The notes below the pieces were generated by a model that was not told the origin of the DNA, did no database searches, and saw only the letters and a list, made by a program, of their open reading frames with translations. From Thermodesulfovibrio sp. (GTDB lineage Bacteria; Nitrospirota; Thermodesulfovibrionia; Thermodesulfovibrionales; UBA6898), in contig PNOC01000002.1 in the NCBI GenBank assembly GCA_013824615.1, positions 1 through 64,000 on the forward strand: a stretch of 64,000 nucleotides of DNA. The letters are read 5' to 3'. Shown here piece by piece: positions 9,845 to 18,916 of this stretch. Position numbers and translations under genes: made by a program. Each line of letters opens with the position of its first letter. Position 1 is the first letter of the stretch.

Positions 9845-10324
9845 ATGATTAGTCCAGTTAATAGAAGCTATTTTCAGAACTATACCGCCCCGGTTGCGCA
9901 GCCGGTCGATGCCCGAAATCAGCAGGCCGTTCTGCTGCCTGGAGGGAACGCAGTCCCCGGCGTTGCGGAGGCCCCGAAGGCTCAGCAGATAGGGCCGAAG
10001 GAATGCAAGACCTGACAGGGCAGGACATATAAGGATCAGTCTTCTGATTCCTCCGTATCCTTCCAGACGCCGACCTCTGTTTCCCCTGAGGCAGCGGGCA
10101 GCGCTGTTGCAGCCCATGAATACCAGCATGTTGTCCATAATGAACAGAAGGCAGAGCAGGAGGGCATGCGTGCAATATCGACGGTACAGATCCGCAGTTC
10201 TGTCTGTCCTGAGTGCGGCAGGATATATGTCTCCGGAGGAACAACCACGACCACCTTTGTGCCGAAGCAGAATCAGCCGGCCGCTGACAATCTCTCAGGC
10301 CAAAACATCGATACCTGGGCGTAA
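9845..10324 (+). CDS. Small HExxH / CxxU-CPEC protein, candidate selenoprotein with in-frame TGA
   Basis: Reading ATG 9845 to TAA 10322-10324 in one frame gives 159 residues interrupted only by TGA at codon 57 (10013-10015). Sequence flanking the TGA reads GPKECKT-(TGA)-QGRTYKD, so the TGA sits where the second Cys of a C-x-x-C pair is expected. After it come an HEYQH (HExxH, residues 91-95) and a second pair CPEC (121-124), followed by GRIYVSGGTTTT. From memory, small proteins in Firmicutes and other anaerobes share this ECxxC...HExxH...CPECG layout; no search was run. Either selenocysteine is inserted, giving a C-x-x-U site, or a Cys codon has recently become a stop. The frame after TGA is intact for 102 codons, which favours translation through it. 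The metalloprotease-like motif suggests Zn binding, but the function is unknown. The ribosome site (AGAG) is weak. Confidence 0.6.
10032..10052 (+). promoter_or_regulatory. Candidate bacterial SECIS hairpin downstream of the in-frame TGA
   Basis: The stem AGGATCAG (10032-10039) pairs with CTGA-T-TCCT (10044-10052), with a single bulged T. The loop is TCTT, or GTCTTC if the closing G-C pair opens. The loop begins about 24 nt after the TGA at 10013-10015. Bacterial SECIS elements lie within the coding region just after UGA and carry G/U in a small apical loop; the E. coli fdhF loop contains GGUCU, and here GUCU is present. This fit is by eye and no folding program was run. Confidence 0.45.
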
Positions 10325-10361
10325 GGGCTTAACGGACGTCTCAATAAACTCCACATTTTGT

Positions 10362-10480
10362 CGGTCATTCCCGAAATCCTTAATCGGGAATCCAGCCCTT
10401 CGACAAGCTCAGGGGGACACAATGACCGGTCATGGTGAGCTTGCCGAACCATGGATCCCCGGGTCAAGCCCGAGGATGAC
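10362..10480. repeat. Intergenic dispersed-type repeat with inverted segments
   Basis: The region between the candidate selenoprotein gene and the methyltransferase gene holds two imperfect inverted segments. One is GTCATTCCCGAAATCC followed by TTAATCGGGAATCCA. The other is GGATCCCCGGGTCAAG followed by CCCGAGGATGAC. Similar GGATTCCCCGGTCAAG text recurs at 38089 in this window. This is typical of non-coding dispersed repeats in the intergenic DNA of this type of genome. It could also act as a bidirectional terminator. Confidence 0.55.
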
Positions 10481-10504
10481 AACTTATGACGTTATGGATA
10501 GAAA

Positions 10505-11725
10505 CTATCTGAGGCGCAGGAAGGCGATTGATTCTATATGGAAGGTATTCGGGAAAAAGTCGATCTGCCTGACGGACAGGATATCGTATTTTTCTTTCAG
10601 CTTTTTTAGATCGCGGGAGAACGTTGCCGGATTGCAGGAGATATAGACGATCAGATCTGACGGCATCTCCAGAATTTTTTTCACGACCTCTGACGTCAAG
10701 CCGGGACGCGGAGGATCGAGGATTATAATATCAAATTTCTTGCCTGGTTTGTATTTCTCTGCAGATGACTTCACCATCCTGCAGTGTTTGAGCTCATTCG
10801 CCTGGATATTTCGTATGCCGTCCTCAACCGCATACGGGTTCTCCTCAACAGCAATCACTTCACGGGCCTGGCCGGCAAGCGGGAGGGCGAAATTTCCTGC
10901 CCCGGCATACAGATCGAGGATTCTCTTGCCTTCAAGCGGTGCCAGCTCTGCAGCGAGCAATTCCACAACTTTTATATTGAGACTCCAATGTGCCTGAAAA
11001 AATGTCCCGGGAGAGACGGTATAGCGAAGCCCGTTGAGATCAAAACAGGTGCCGTGCACCCCGGCCACGACCTCCCGGTTATAGACAACTCCGGCAGCTC
11101 CCGCAGCCAGATACTTCGCAAAAGCTGACCCCGCGTAATCCCTGCCGAGCAGCAGTAAAACCGGATGCCCGGGCGGCTGATCGCCGCAGGCGATATGAAT
11201 CTCACTGAGGCCTTCGATATTGATATCTGCCTTAATCCTCCTGAGCATCTCATTAATCCCGTCATCCATCAGAGGGCAGGAATCAAAAGGCACCACCTCT
11301 CTCGTGGCCTCTTTAAAAAAGCCGATTTCCCCGTTTCTGCCGACCTTAAACTGCGCCCTTCTGCGGTAGTGCCATTGGGCATCGGTCAGTGCAGGGCTGA
11401 GTCCTGTCTCAATGCCCCCAATCCGGGCAAGTGAGTCGAGCAGTACCTCGTCCTTCATTTCCACCTGGGCAGTGTATGAAATGAACTGCAGGTGACAACC
11501 GCCGCATATGCCGAAAACCGGGCAGGCAGGCTCGACCCGCTGCGCTGAAGGTTCAAGCACCGTGACAACGCGGGCAGTCGCATAATCCCGTTTATTCTCG
11601 AGGATCTCCACCTCGACCACCTCTCCGGGCAGGGCGCCTTTGATCAGGACGACCTTCTCCTTTTCATCTCGTGCGATCGAATATCCGCCGTAGGCCGGTG
11701 AAAGGGATTTCAGAACCAGGCTCAT
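10505..11725 (-). CDS. rlmD: 23S rRNA (uracil-C5)-methyltransferase, RlmD/TrmA family
   Basis: The 406-residue protein has an N-terminal TRAM domain (residues 1-58). A [4Fe-4S] cysteine set follows: C68, C74 and C77 in PACPVFGICGGC, plus C150. The SAM-binding motif is ILDLYAGAGNF. The C-terminal catalytic part has DPPRPGL and the nucleophile region YISCNPATFSRDL. The family transfers a methyl group from SAM to a specific uracil of 23S rRNA or tRNA; which site is modified cannot be fixed from sequence. The start codon overlaps the stop of the response regulator gene (TAATG), so it is translationally coupled as the last gene of the galT-glgA-kinase run. Confidence 0.88.
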   Translation of the reverse strand: MSLVLKSLSPAYGGYSIARDEKEKVVLIKGALPGEVVEVEILENKRDYATARVVTVLEPSAQRVEPACPVFGICGGCHLQFISYTAQVEMKDEVLLDSLARIGGIETGLSPALTDAQWHYRRRAQFKVGRNGEIGFFKEATREVVPFDSCPLMDDGINEMLRRIKADINIEGLSEIHIACGDQPPGHPVLLLLGRDYAGSAFAKYLAAGAAGVVYNREVVAGVHGTCFDLNGLRYTVSPGTFFQAHWSLNIKVVELLAAELAPLEGKRILDLYAGAGNFALPLAGQAREVIAVEENPYAVEDGIRNIQANELKHCRMVKSSAEKYKPGKKFDIIILDPPRPGLTSEVVKKILEMPSDLIVYISCNPATFSRDLKKLKEKYDILSVRQIDFFPNTFHIESIAFLRLR

Positions 11726-12075
11726 TACACCTTCTCGGTCAGTCGCTTGATGGTTGCCTTGAACTCGGCCAGGTCGGCGGACTTGACGATATAGGCTTCG
11801 GACGCCCAGACCGAAAAATCATCCCGGTAGTCGTAGGCTGTCGACATGATAACAGGCAGCCGCGGCCGCTTCTCCTTCATCTGCCGCAGCAGCTTGATGC
11901 CATCGACATCAGGCAGCTGAATATCCAGCGTCACGAGGTCCGGGGTCTCCTTCTCGAACTGCTCCAGCGCCTCAACCCCGGTAGATGCGGTCACCACCGT
12001 ATAGCCCTCTTCTTCAAGCTCTTCCTTGTACAACCTCAATATGCTCAGGTCATCATCCACAACAAGAATCTTCAT
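11725..12075 (-). CDS. Single-domain response regulator (CheY-like receiver)
   Basis: The 116-residue stand-alone receiver domain has the acidic pocket VVDDD (D7-D9) and the phospho-acceptor D51 in LVTLDIQLPDVDG. The switch Thr/Ser is at STAY and a conserved Lys is present at IVKSADL. There is no output domain. Its ATG overlaps the stop of the preceding multi-sensor kinase by 4 nt, so the kinase is its likely phosphodonor. The output probably works through protein-protein contact or a phosphorelay. Confidence 0.93.
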   Translation of the reverse strand: MKILVVDDDLSILRLYKEELEEEGYTVVTASTGVEALEQFEKETPDLVTLDIQLPDVDGIKLLRQMKEKRPRLPVIMSTAYDYRDDFSVWASEAYIVKSADLAEFKATIKRLTEKV

Positions 12076-15000
12076 TGCTCCACCTCCTTCATAGGTATAA
12101 ACACACGAAACACACTGCCCTTGCCGATTTCACTGTCAACCTCGATAAGACCGCCATGCTCCTGAATAATACGGTGCGTAATGGCCAGGCCGAGTCCGGT
12201 ACCCGAGGCCTTGGTCGTAAAGAACGGGTTAAAGATAGAGTGCAGGTCTCCTTCGGCAATGCCCTTGCCGGTATCATGAACCTCCAAGACCGCAAAACCA
12301 TCACGCACATAGGTTTTAAGGCTGATTTCTCCGGCCCCGGAAAGAGACTGGATCGCGTTTGTCATGATATTCATGATCGCCTCCTTGACTCTGTTGAGAT
12401 CAACGTAGACCTCGACGCCCGGCGTGTAGTCCCTGACAATCCTGATCCCCCGGTCTTCGGTGTCGGATGCCATTACCATTATGATATCATCTACGATAGA
12501 ATTTAGGGAGACGGTCTCCCGTGACAGCCGCACCTCCTTCACAAAACCGAGGATCTCCCGAAGAATCTGTTCAAGGCGGGAAACCTCTTTCACAATAATG
12601 GTGGCGTATTCCTTGAGGTTGCCGTCAAGTTTCTTCTCAAGCCGCTTGGCAAAACCACCCACCGAGACCAGGGGATTCCGGATCTCATGGGCCACCTTTG
12701 CAGCCACTTCACCAAGCGCCGCCATCTTCTGTGACATCACCAGTTTCGACTGAAGGTTCTTCAGCTCAGTCACGTCCCTGACCACATGCACCGAACCCAT
12801 AAACTCATTGTTCAGGTCAAAGATAGGCGAACTGGAAGTCAGGAAGGTTCCCCCGAGGTGAGGGTCTTCCAGTTCCTCTATATAGGCCTTCTTCGTCTGG
12901 ACTGTTTTGTGGTGCGGACACTTTTTATAGGGCTCGGTGGTCCCGTGGAATATCTCGTAGCACTTCCTTCCGACAATCTCGGAGGCCGGGAGCCCGATCT
13001 TGTTACAGACCGCTTTATTGACGCTCTTGATCACATAGTCCTTGCTGTTAAAATACACCATGTCGGACATGGACTCAAAAATATTCTCAAGCTGCTGTTC
13101 AGCCAGCTTCACCTGCTCAAAGAGACGGGCATTTTCAATGGCCGAAGCTATATGGTTCGAAAAGCTTGCCAGGAAATTCATGTCCTCGTCCGTGATCTCT
13201 TTGCGGTTGAAATAGTTATCAACCCAAATGATTCCCACAACCTTATCCCGTGAGATCAGAGGGACAATAGCATAGGCCTGCGTTCCGAGTTGCTGGATCA
13301 GCACCGTATCAGAGAACGGCTCTTCGCGCACATCCTTCACATTGTAATATTTCTTCTCCCTGACAGCCCGGGTAATGATGGTGTCCTCGTCAAGCGATAT
13401 CTCTATCCCAATCGAAAGCCTGTCCAGGAACGAGTTCTTCTCCAGGGGGTTCGTCATCACTTCCTGCATAATCTCTTCCATAGACTTGTGCTGGTACGAA
13501 AGCTCGTCCCAGATCCGCCAGGCCTCCTCCGGACTGGCAGGCCCCACACCCATGGCTCCCCTGAGCACGTTCTTCTGTTCGTCGATAAAGAGGAGTATCG
13601 CACGGTTGAACCCCATCCCGTCGCTCATGGTCACCCCGATCAGGACCATCCGGAGAAGTTTGTCGAGTTCGAGTGTGCCCCTCATGGCAGAACTTATGAA
13701 GAAGAGCCTCGCCAGTTCCTGGCTCCTGCGTATCAGCTCTTTTTCGACGAGCTTTTTCTCGGAGATATCCCTCGATATCCCGCTGACGCCAATCACCGTG
13801 CCCGCCGCATCCTTGATCGGAGAAAGCGCCAGGCTGACCTCTATGATGGTCCCGTCCTTCTTCCTCCTGAGGGTCTCAATGTCCCTGAGCACCTCACCTT
13901 TCTTGATTTTTTCGATATTCTCGAATTCCTGGGCCGTCAGGAATTCGGGGATAAAGGGCATAACGCTTCCCATGGCCTCGGTCTCGGAAAACCCGAAGAT
14001 CTTCTCTGCCCCCTGGTTCCATGAGGTTATCTTGCCGTCCAGGGCTGTCGTCACAATGGCATCGGCAGAATTGTCAATGATACTCTCAAGATATTCCTTG
14101 GTCTGTATGACCTCGCGATACAGGCTGAGAGTCTCTTCCTGATACAGGACCCTCTCCGTGATATCCTGGATGAAAACAACGCATTCAATGACTTCCCCGT
14201 TGCCGTTCCTGATCGGGTAAGCAGAAAGTTCGGCATAGTTCATACCCCGTGACTGCATAAGGGTATTGATCTCACCGGTTTCAAAGGTGGTCTTGGCCGC
14301 ACAGTGAGGACAGATACCGATCTTATCGTGAAAGATGTCAATACTGCTCTGCCCGACCAGGGCAGTGCTCGGCATACTGGTCCACTCCTCAATATACCGG
14401 TTGGCGGAAATAATCGTATAGTCCCTGTCGACAGAGATAATTCCTCCCTGAACGCTGTCGAAGAGAATATCCAGCCTTTTCTTTTCCTCTCTCGCCCGGC
14501 GCTCACGCATGACCTCGGTCTCGTAAAGCTTCGACTTTTCGATCGCAATCGCCGTAATCCCCGCAAACCCCTCTGCCGTATTCAGGTCTTCCATATCAAA
14601 GGGTACCGGAGCACCTCCTGCATCAATTTTGTCATACAGCCCCAGAGTCCCGATAACCTTTTCGCCAAGCTTGAGCGGGACGCAGATGACTGTCCTGGCA
14701 TCCAGCTTCGGCAGGTGCATGTCCGCCGACATGGTTGATACATCCTCGACAAGAAGCGACGTCCCTTTTTCTGCAACCCGGCCGGCTATCCCGTGGCCGA
14801 GGGTCAACTCCATTTCATCCTCAATTCCCCGCGGAAGACCGGAACTGGACTTGATTTTAAGCCGATCCCCCTCAAGCAGGCGGATGATACAGCCCCGGGC
14901 CGAGAGCATGCGCGAAATTCCCTCTGCAGTTTTACGGAGCAGTTCTTCCAGGTCGAGAATCGAGGTGACCGCTCTGGTCAACTCATAAAGCACCGTCAAT

Positions 15001-16265
15001 TTCTGAAGTTGTTTTCGTGTGGCGGTATAGAGTTCTGCATTGCGGGCCACCGAGCCGATTGTATGGGAAAGGATGGTCAGGGTATTGATCTCATCCTTAT
15101 TGAAAACACAGGCCGTCCTCCCGGCAAGCAGCAGCATTCCGGCACAGGCATTGTCCCTGACCACCGGGATGGCCGCCAGGGAAACGAACTCGGGCCTCAA
15201 GCGCGTCCCGCCCTCCGCATAACTGCCGAGATCAGGTATAATTACAGGCTTCAGCGCGCGCAGCACCTCCTGTGACAGGAGATCTGATTCCGGAAGCTGC
15301 GCATACAGCGGGGTCTCGTCTTTTCTGCTCGAGGCTTCGAGAGAAAAAAGATGCAGGTCCGGCCGGTAGGAATATATCAGGCAGCGGTCATGCTTCATCT
15401 TCACTGCAATAGTCTCGGCCATGAGGGAAAATACATCCTGCAGGTCGATCGTAGCACTGGCTATCCTGGCTACATCCAGCAGAAGCTCGGTTTCGGTGAG
15501 CTTCTGACTGACCTTGCGATTCGACCCCTCCAGTTCAGTCGCCATGGTGTTGAAGCCGGCAGCGACCTTGCCGAACTCATCTGTCCGGTCCATACTTACC
15601 CGGTAGGAAAAATCGCCGCTCCCGAGTTTCTCGGTTGCTATTATCAGAGAATTAAAAGGGGCGGTTATCGCCCTCCTGATCCTCAGAATCAGAAAAATTG
15701 AAACAAGGGCGCTGAAGACAATAAGGGTAACGTGGTACCGGATCAGGTCCTTTTCGACCCCCTCGCTCTGCCGGACAACCTCCAGGACCTTGTTGATCGA
15801 GCTCTCCTGCAGGGCGTCAATCTTGGTTATCAGCGCAATCCCGTCAGTCTCAATTTTACGGATATGGCCGCTGACTTCAGGCGAGCCGACCGGCCGCGGT
15901 TCCGCAATGATCTTCCTTGCAGAAACATGGAACAAGCGGTAATCTTTTTCAAGGTCCTCAATTTCCGGGCTTCCCCGAAAAAGCCGGTAGAGCTTTGCAA
16001 AATTGTTCCTGATTTCCTCGGCTTTTCTGTTATATTCTTTTTTGAAACGAACATCCCCGGTCAATCCCCAGTTTTTGGAGGCATCCAGCAGATCCCCGAT
16101 ATTCCTGTCCAGTTCATTGAACAGTCTATTCTCTTCGCCGACCGTTCTGAGCGACGTCATATTGCCGCTCATCTTCTCGAAGATAATGATCGTCCCTGCA
16201 GCAAGGATAGCAATGATCACCAGGAAAAAAGAGAGCATGACCGGGAGTTTCACCCTGAGATTCAT
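12072..16265 (-). CDS. Membrane multi-sensor histidine kinase (HAMP-GAF-GAF-PAS-PAS-GAF-PAS-HisKA-HATPase)
   Basis: The protein has 1397 residues. TM1 (about 9-28) and TM2 (about 176-197) bracket a helical periplasmic segment. HAMP follows (about 198-250), then GAF (260-410), GAF (415-570), PAS (600-720, with a CPHC pair), PAS (725-850), GAF (850-1035) and PAS (1045-1165, with CPHH). The HisKA phospho-acceptor lies in KVAHEIRNPLVS. The HATPase carries N box NIMTNAIQSL and G boxes DTGKGIAEGD and SGTGLGLAITHRI. The Cys/His motifs inside two PAS domains could bind haem or metal; this is inferred. It overlaps glgA upstream by 4 nt and the receiver gene downstream by 4 nt. This ties signal sensing to glycogen synthesis genes. 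Confidence 0.93.
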   Translation of the reverse strand: MNLRVKLPVMLSFFLVIIAILAAGTIIIFEKMSGNMTSLRTVGEENRLFNELDRNIGDLLDASKNWGLTGDVRFKKEYNRKAEEIRNNFAKLYRLFRGSPEIEDLEKDYRLFHVSARKIIAEPRPVGSPEVSGHIRKIETDGIALITKIDALQESSINKVLEVVRQSEGVEKDLIRYHVTLIVFSALVSIFLILRIRRAITAPFNSLIIATEKLGSGDFSYRVSMDRTDEFGKVAAGFNTMATELEGSNRKVSQKLTETELLLDVARIASATIDLQDVFSLMAETIAVKMKHDRCLIYSYRPDLHLFSLEASSRKDETPLYAQLPESDLLSQEVLRALKPVIIPDLGSYAEGGTRLRPEFVSLAAIPVVRDNACAGMLLLAGRTACVFNKDEINTLTILSHTIGSVARNAELYTATRKQLQKLTVLYELTRAVTSILDLEELLRKTAEGISRMLSARGCIIRLLEGDRLKIKSSSGLPRGIEDEMELTLGHGIAGRVAEKGTSLLVEDVSTMSADMHLPKLDARTVICVPLKLGEKVIGTLGLYDKIDAGGAPVPFDMEDLNTAEGFAGITAIAIEKSKLYETEVMRERRAREEKKRLDILFDSVQGGIISVDRDYTIISANRYIEEWTSMPSTALVGQSSIDIFHDKIGICPHCAAKTTFETGEINTLMQSRGMNYAELSAYPIRNGNGEVIECVVFIQDITERVLYQEETLSLYREVIQTKEYLESIIDNSADAIVTTALDGKITSWNQGAEKIFGFSETEAMGSVMPFIPEFLTAQEFENIEKIKKGEVLRDIETLRRKKDGTIIEVSLALSPIKDAAGTVIGVSGISRDISEKKLVEKELIRRSQELARLFFISSAMRGTLELDKLLRMVLIGVTMSDGMGFNRAILLFIDEQKNVLRGAMGVGPASPEEAWRIWDELSYQHKSMEEIMQEVMTNPLEKNSFLDRLSIGIEISLDEDTIITRAVREKKYYNVKDVREEPFSDTVLIQQLGTQAYAIVPLISRDKVVGIIWVDNYFNRKEITDEDMNFLASFSNHIASAIENARLFEQVKLAEQQLENIFESMSDMVYFNSKDYVIKSVNKAVCNKIGLPASEIVGRKCYEIFHGTTEPYKKCPHHKTVQTKKAYIEELEDPHLGGTFLTSSSPIFDLNNEFMGSVHVVRDVTELKNLQSKLVMSQKMAALGEVAAKVAHEIRNPLVSVGGFAKRLEKKLDGNLKEYATIIVKEVSRLEQILREILGFVKEVRLSRETVSLNSIVDDIIMVMASDTEDRGIRIVRDYTPGVEVYVDLNRVKEAIMNIMTNAIQSLSGAGEISLKTYVRDGFAVLEVHDTGKGIAEGDLHSIFNPFFTTKASGTGLGLAITHRIIQEHGGLIEVDSEIGKGSVFRVFIPMKEVEQ

Positions 16266-17713
16266 GCCGGCACCCTGAGGACAGCCTTACGGTAGAGCAT
16301 GAGGTAACGGCCGGCAGCACGCTCCCACGAAAAATTCTCGGCCATGCCAGCCTGAAGGACACCCTGAAACCGTTCCGGCGAACGATAGACCGCCAACGCG
16401 CGGCTGACCGCGGCAAGCAGCGCCTCCACGGTATACTCATCAAATAGGAACCCGGTGCCCTGCCAGGTCCTGGAATCGTAGTCCCTGATCGTATCTGCCA
16501 GTCCACCGGTACGCCGTGCAACAGGAACAGAACCATACCGCAGCGCAATAAGCTGGCCAAGACCGCAGGGCTCATACCGCGACGGCATCAGAAAAAAATC
16601 AGCTCCGGCATAAATCAGCCGGGCATAATCCTCCCTGAAACCTATCGTCACCGATACCCTGCCGGGATGCTGCCTGGCTGAGGCAGCCAGAAGGTCGTGA
16701 TAGTACTCCTCCCCCTTGCCGAGGATAACCAGGTCCACCCCCATCCGGAGCAGTGGAGCAATTGCACCGGAAACAAGGTCAAGTCCCTTCTGAGATGAAA
16801 ACCTGCCAACCAGCCCGATTATGGGTCTCTCTTTGTTCTCCAGTCCTGCCTGCTCTCTGAGCGCCTTTCTGCATGCGGCCCTGTTCTCCAGACCGTCCCT
16901 GGAATAGCGGGCCGGGATAAATCTGTCGTGGGCAGGATTAAATTCTTCATAATCAATGCCGTTGGTGATACCGTAAAGCGCGGACTTCCTCGAGCGGAGC
17001 AGTCCGTCAAGCCCGAACCCATGCTCGGCAGTCAGAATTTCCAGGGCATAGGTAAGGCTCACGGTATTGATAACATCGGCATAGACAAGACCGGCCTTCA
17101 GGTAGTTCAGCATATCGTGAAACTCAAGCCTGTCGACCGTAAAATACTCCCAGCCCAGGCCGGTATACCTGAGGTCAAGCTTGTTAAAAAGTCCCTGATA
17201 TCCGAGGTTATGGATCGTCATGACCGTCGCCGTCCTTCTGAAATGAGGATGATCACGGTAGAGGTCCTTCAGATACAGCGGGACGAGTCCGGTCTGCCAG
17301 TCATTACAGTGGATGACATCCGGCCGCACCTCGCAGAGCAGGCAGGTTTCAAGCACCGCCCTCGAAAAAAAAGCAAACCTGAGGGCATTGTCGTAATAAT
17401 CACCACGGGCAGTGCCATAGAGTTCCGTCCGGCCGAAAAGTTCCTCGCATTCAATAAAGTAGACAGCGGGAACAGGGGACTGATCAGAGGCCCAGACTGC
17501 ACCGGCAAGCGCAACCCCGCCCAGCTGCAGCGTGAAGGTCCGTCCGGTATCGTGGAGTGGAAAACGCTCCCGTATTCCGCAATAAAGCGGCAGGACCAGA
17601 GAAACCTGCTCCCCCCGCCCCCTTAATTCATGAAGCAGCGCCCCGGCTACATCAGCCAGCCCCCCTGTCTTGACATACGGGACCGCCTCTGAAGAAGCTA
17701 TTATGATCCGCAT
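16262..17713 (-). CDS. glgA: Glycogen synthase (ADP-glucose type, GT5)
   Basis: The 483-residue length is typical of the family. The N-terminal signature MRIIIASSEAVPYVKTGGLADV holds the ADP-glucose-binding KTGGL lysine (K15). The C-terminal GT-B half has VGRFSSQKGLDL and the acid pair region MPSRYEPCGLGQ. It extends alpha-1,4-glucan from ADP-glucose (or possibly UDP-glucose) in the cytosol. It is 13 bp downstream of galT and its stop overlaps the sensor kinase start, so it is part of one operon. Confidence 0.93.
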   Translation of the reverse strand: MRIIIASSEAVPYVKTGGLADVAGALLHELRGRGEQVSLVLPLYCGIRERFPLHDTGRTFTLQLGGVALAGAVWASDQSPVPAVYFIECEELFGRTELYGTARGDYYDNALRFAFFSRAVLETCLLCEVRPDVIHCNDWQTGLVPLYLKDLYRDHPHFRRTATVMTIHNLGYQGLFNKLDLRYTGLGWEYFTVDRLEFHDMLNYLKAGLVYADVINTVSLTYALEILTAEHGFGLDGLLRSRKSALYGITNGIDYEEFNPAHDRFIPARYSRDGLENRAACRKALREQAGLENKERPIIGLVGRFSSQKGLDLVSGAIAPLLRMGVDLVILGKGEEYYHDLLAASARQHPGRVSVTIGFREDYARLIYAGADFFLMPSRYEPCGLGQLIALRYGSVPVARRTGGLADTIRDYDSRTWQGTGFLFDEYTVEALLAAVSRALAVYRSPERFQGVLQAGMAENFSWERAAGRYLMLYRKAVLRVPA

Positions 17714-17726
17714 AAAGGCTCCCGTC

Positions 17727-18722
17727 CTAGAGCTTTGCCTCCCTCATGAACTTGGCAGACTCTTCCGGAGGTGTCGGGTTGATATAAAAGCCTGATCCCC
17801 ATTCAAAGCCTGCAATCTTGGTGAGCTTCGGCACCAACTCTATATGCCAATGGTAATAATCATTCACCTCGTCATAAAAAGGAGAGGTATGCAGAACGAA
17901 ATTATACGGGGGTGTATCGAGAATGCGGTCCATCTGGCGCAGGATCTTCTGGAGCATCTCTGCCAGATCGGTAAAGCTCTTATCCGGGGGCATAAACATC
18001 GATTCATGTTTTTTCGGGAGGATCCAGGTCTCGAAAGGGGCACGGGGCGCAAAAGGGGCTATCGCAACATACCGGGAGTTTTCATAAATAATTCTCTTGC
18101 CGTCCTCCAGTTCCTGATTTATGACGTCGCAGAAGATGCACCGCTCCTTGAACTCATAATGGCGCCGGGCAGAATCCAGTTCCTCTTTAACCAGTTTCGG
18201 AACGATCGGCAGGGCAATCAACTGGGTATGGCTGTGTTCAAGTGAGGCGCCGGCCACTTCCCCCTCGTTCTTAAAAACAAGGACATATTTAAATCTGTTG
18301 TCTTTTTTAAGGTCAGTCAGGCGGAGAAAAGCGGCCCAGAGCACATCCTCCACCGCCTTCTGGCTCATCGTCGCCAGGGAGAGATTATGGTCCGGACTTT
18401 CGATAATTACCTCATGCGCACCGACTCCGTTCATCTTGTCGAAGATGCCCTCACCCGTCTTCCCGAGGTCTCCGTAGATCTGCAGTGCAGGGAATTTGTT
18501 CGGCATGACCCTCAAGGTCCAGTCAGGGCTGTTCGGTTGGGAGCCGACCGGCCTGAAGGCCATTATCTCCGGCGGCGTCGTATATTCATTGCCAGGACAA
18601 AAAGGACAAAAACCGCCTTTCTTCCGCTGTGACGGCGATATAAAATCAGTAGGTCTTTTCCCCCGCTCAATAGATATAATGACCCATCTGCCGACAATAG
18701 GGTCTTTTCTCAGTTCAGGCAT
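17727..18722 (-). CDS. galT: Galactose-1-phosphate uridylyltransferase family protein
   Basis: The 331-residue HIT-superfamily nucleotidyltransferase carries zinc ligands CPFC near residue 40 and CIFC near 197. The active-site motif is HSHTQ in SLEHSHTQLIALP, and a second metal/structural motif is HWHIE in YYHWHIELVP. The Leloir enzyme exchanges UDP between UDP-glucose and galactose-1-phosphate. Bacterial relatives next to glgA may act instead on other hexose-1-phosphates or as ADP-glucose phosphorylases, so substrate assignment is tentative. It is the first gene of the galT-glgA-kinase-regulator-methyltransferase run. Confidence 0.85.
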   Translation of the reverse strand: MPELRKDPIVGRWVIISIERGKRPTDFISPSQRKKGGFCPFCPGNEYTTPPEIMAFRPVGSQPNSPDWTLRVMPNKFPALQIYGDLGKTGEGIFDKMNGVGAHEVIIESPDHNLSLATMSQKAVEDVLWAAFLRLTDLKKDNRFKYVLVFKNEGEVAGASLEHSHTQLIALPIVPKLVKEELDSARRHYEFKERCIFCDVINQELEDGKRIIYENSRYVAIAPFAPRAPFETWILPKKHESMFMPPDKSFTDLAEMLQKILRQMDRILDTPPYNFVLHTSPFYDEVNDYYHWHIELVPKLTKIAGFEWGSGFYINPTPPEESAKFMREAKL

Positions 18723-18792
18723 GTATCCTCCAGCTACTTAGTGATTTGGTCGAAAGCTAACTGCTGTTGCAGCGTTGTGATATTTTCGGGTT

Positions 18793-18824
18793 ATTATATC
18801 ATACAGGGGGGCATTCCTGATGCC
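18793..18824 (-). promoter_or_regulatory. Probable promoter of the galT-glgA operon (extended -10; overlapping -24/-12-like match)
   Basis: On the minus strand TG-A-TATAAT (TATAAT at 18798-18793) is a perfect extended -10 box about 70 bp upstream of galT. Just upstream, TGGCAT-N7-ATGC has the GG-N10-GC spacing of a sigma-54 site (GG at 18824-18823, GC at 18812-18811), but its -12 box lacks TTGC. The sigma-70 reading is preferred. Confidence 0.4.
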
Positions 18825-18916
18825 ATACGACGGAATGCTTATACAGCCAGATGAGCCCTGCCTGCCAGCAGCAGCCATCATGTATTCCTGAAAAACAATC
18901 GAAAAAATGCAGCCGG

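Noticed and set aside
9821-10254. Open frames of 105 and 128 codons on the minus strand opposite the candidate selenoprotein
   Set aside because: No family motifs or ribosome sites; the plus-strand frame carries conserved HExxH and CPEC motifs, so these are antisense shadows.
12460-16295. Several plus-strand open frames of 90-255 codons across the sensor kinase gene
   Set aside because: They mirror the high GC third-position pattern of the real minus-strand gene and show no domains.
18811-18824. Sigma-54-like GG-N10-GC match upstream of galT
   Set aside because: The -12 box is ATGC, not TTGC, and a perfect extended -10 TGATATAAT overlaps the same place, so sigma-70 use is more likely.
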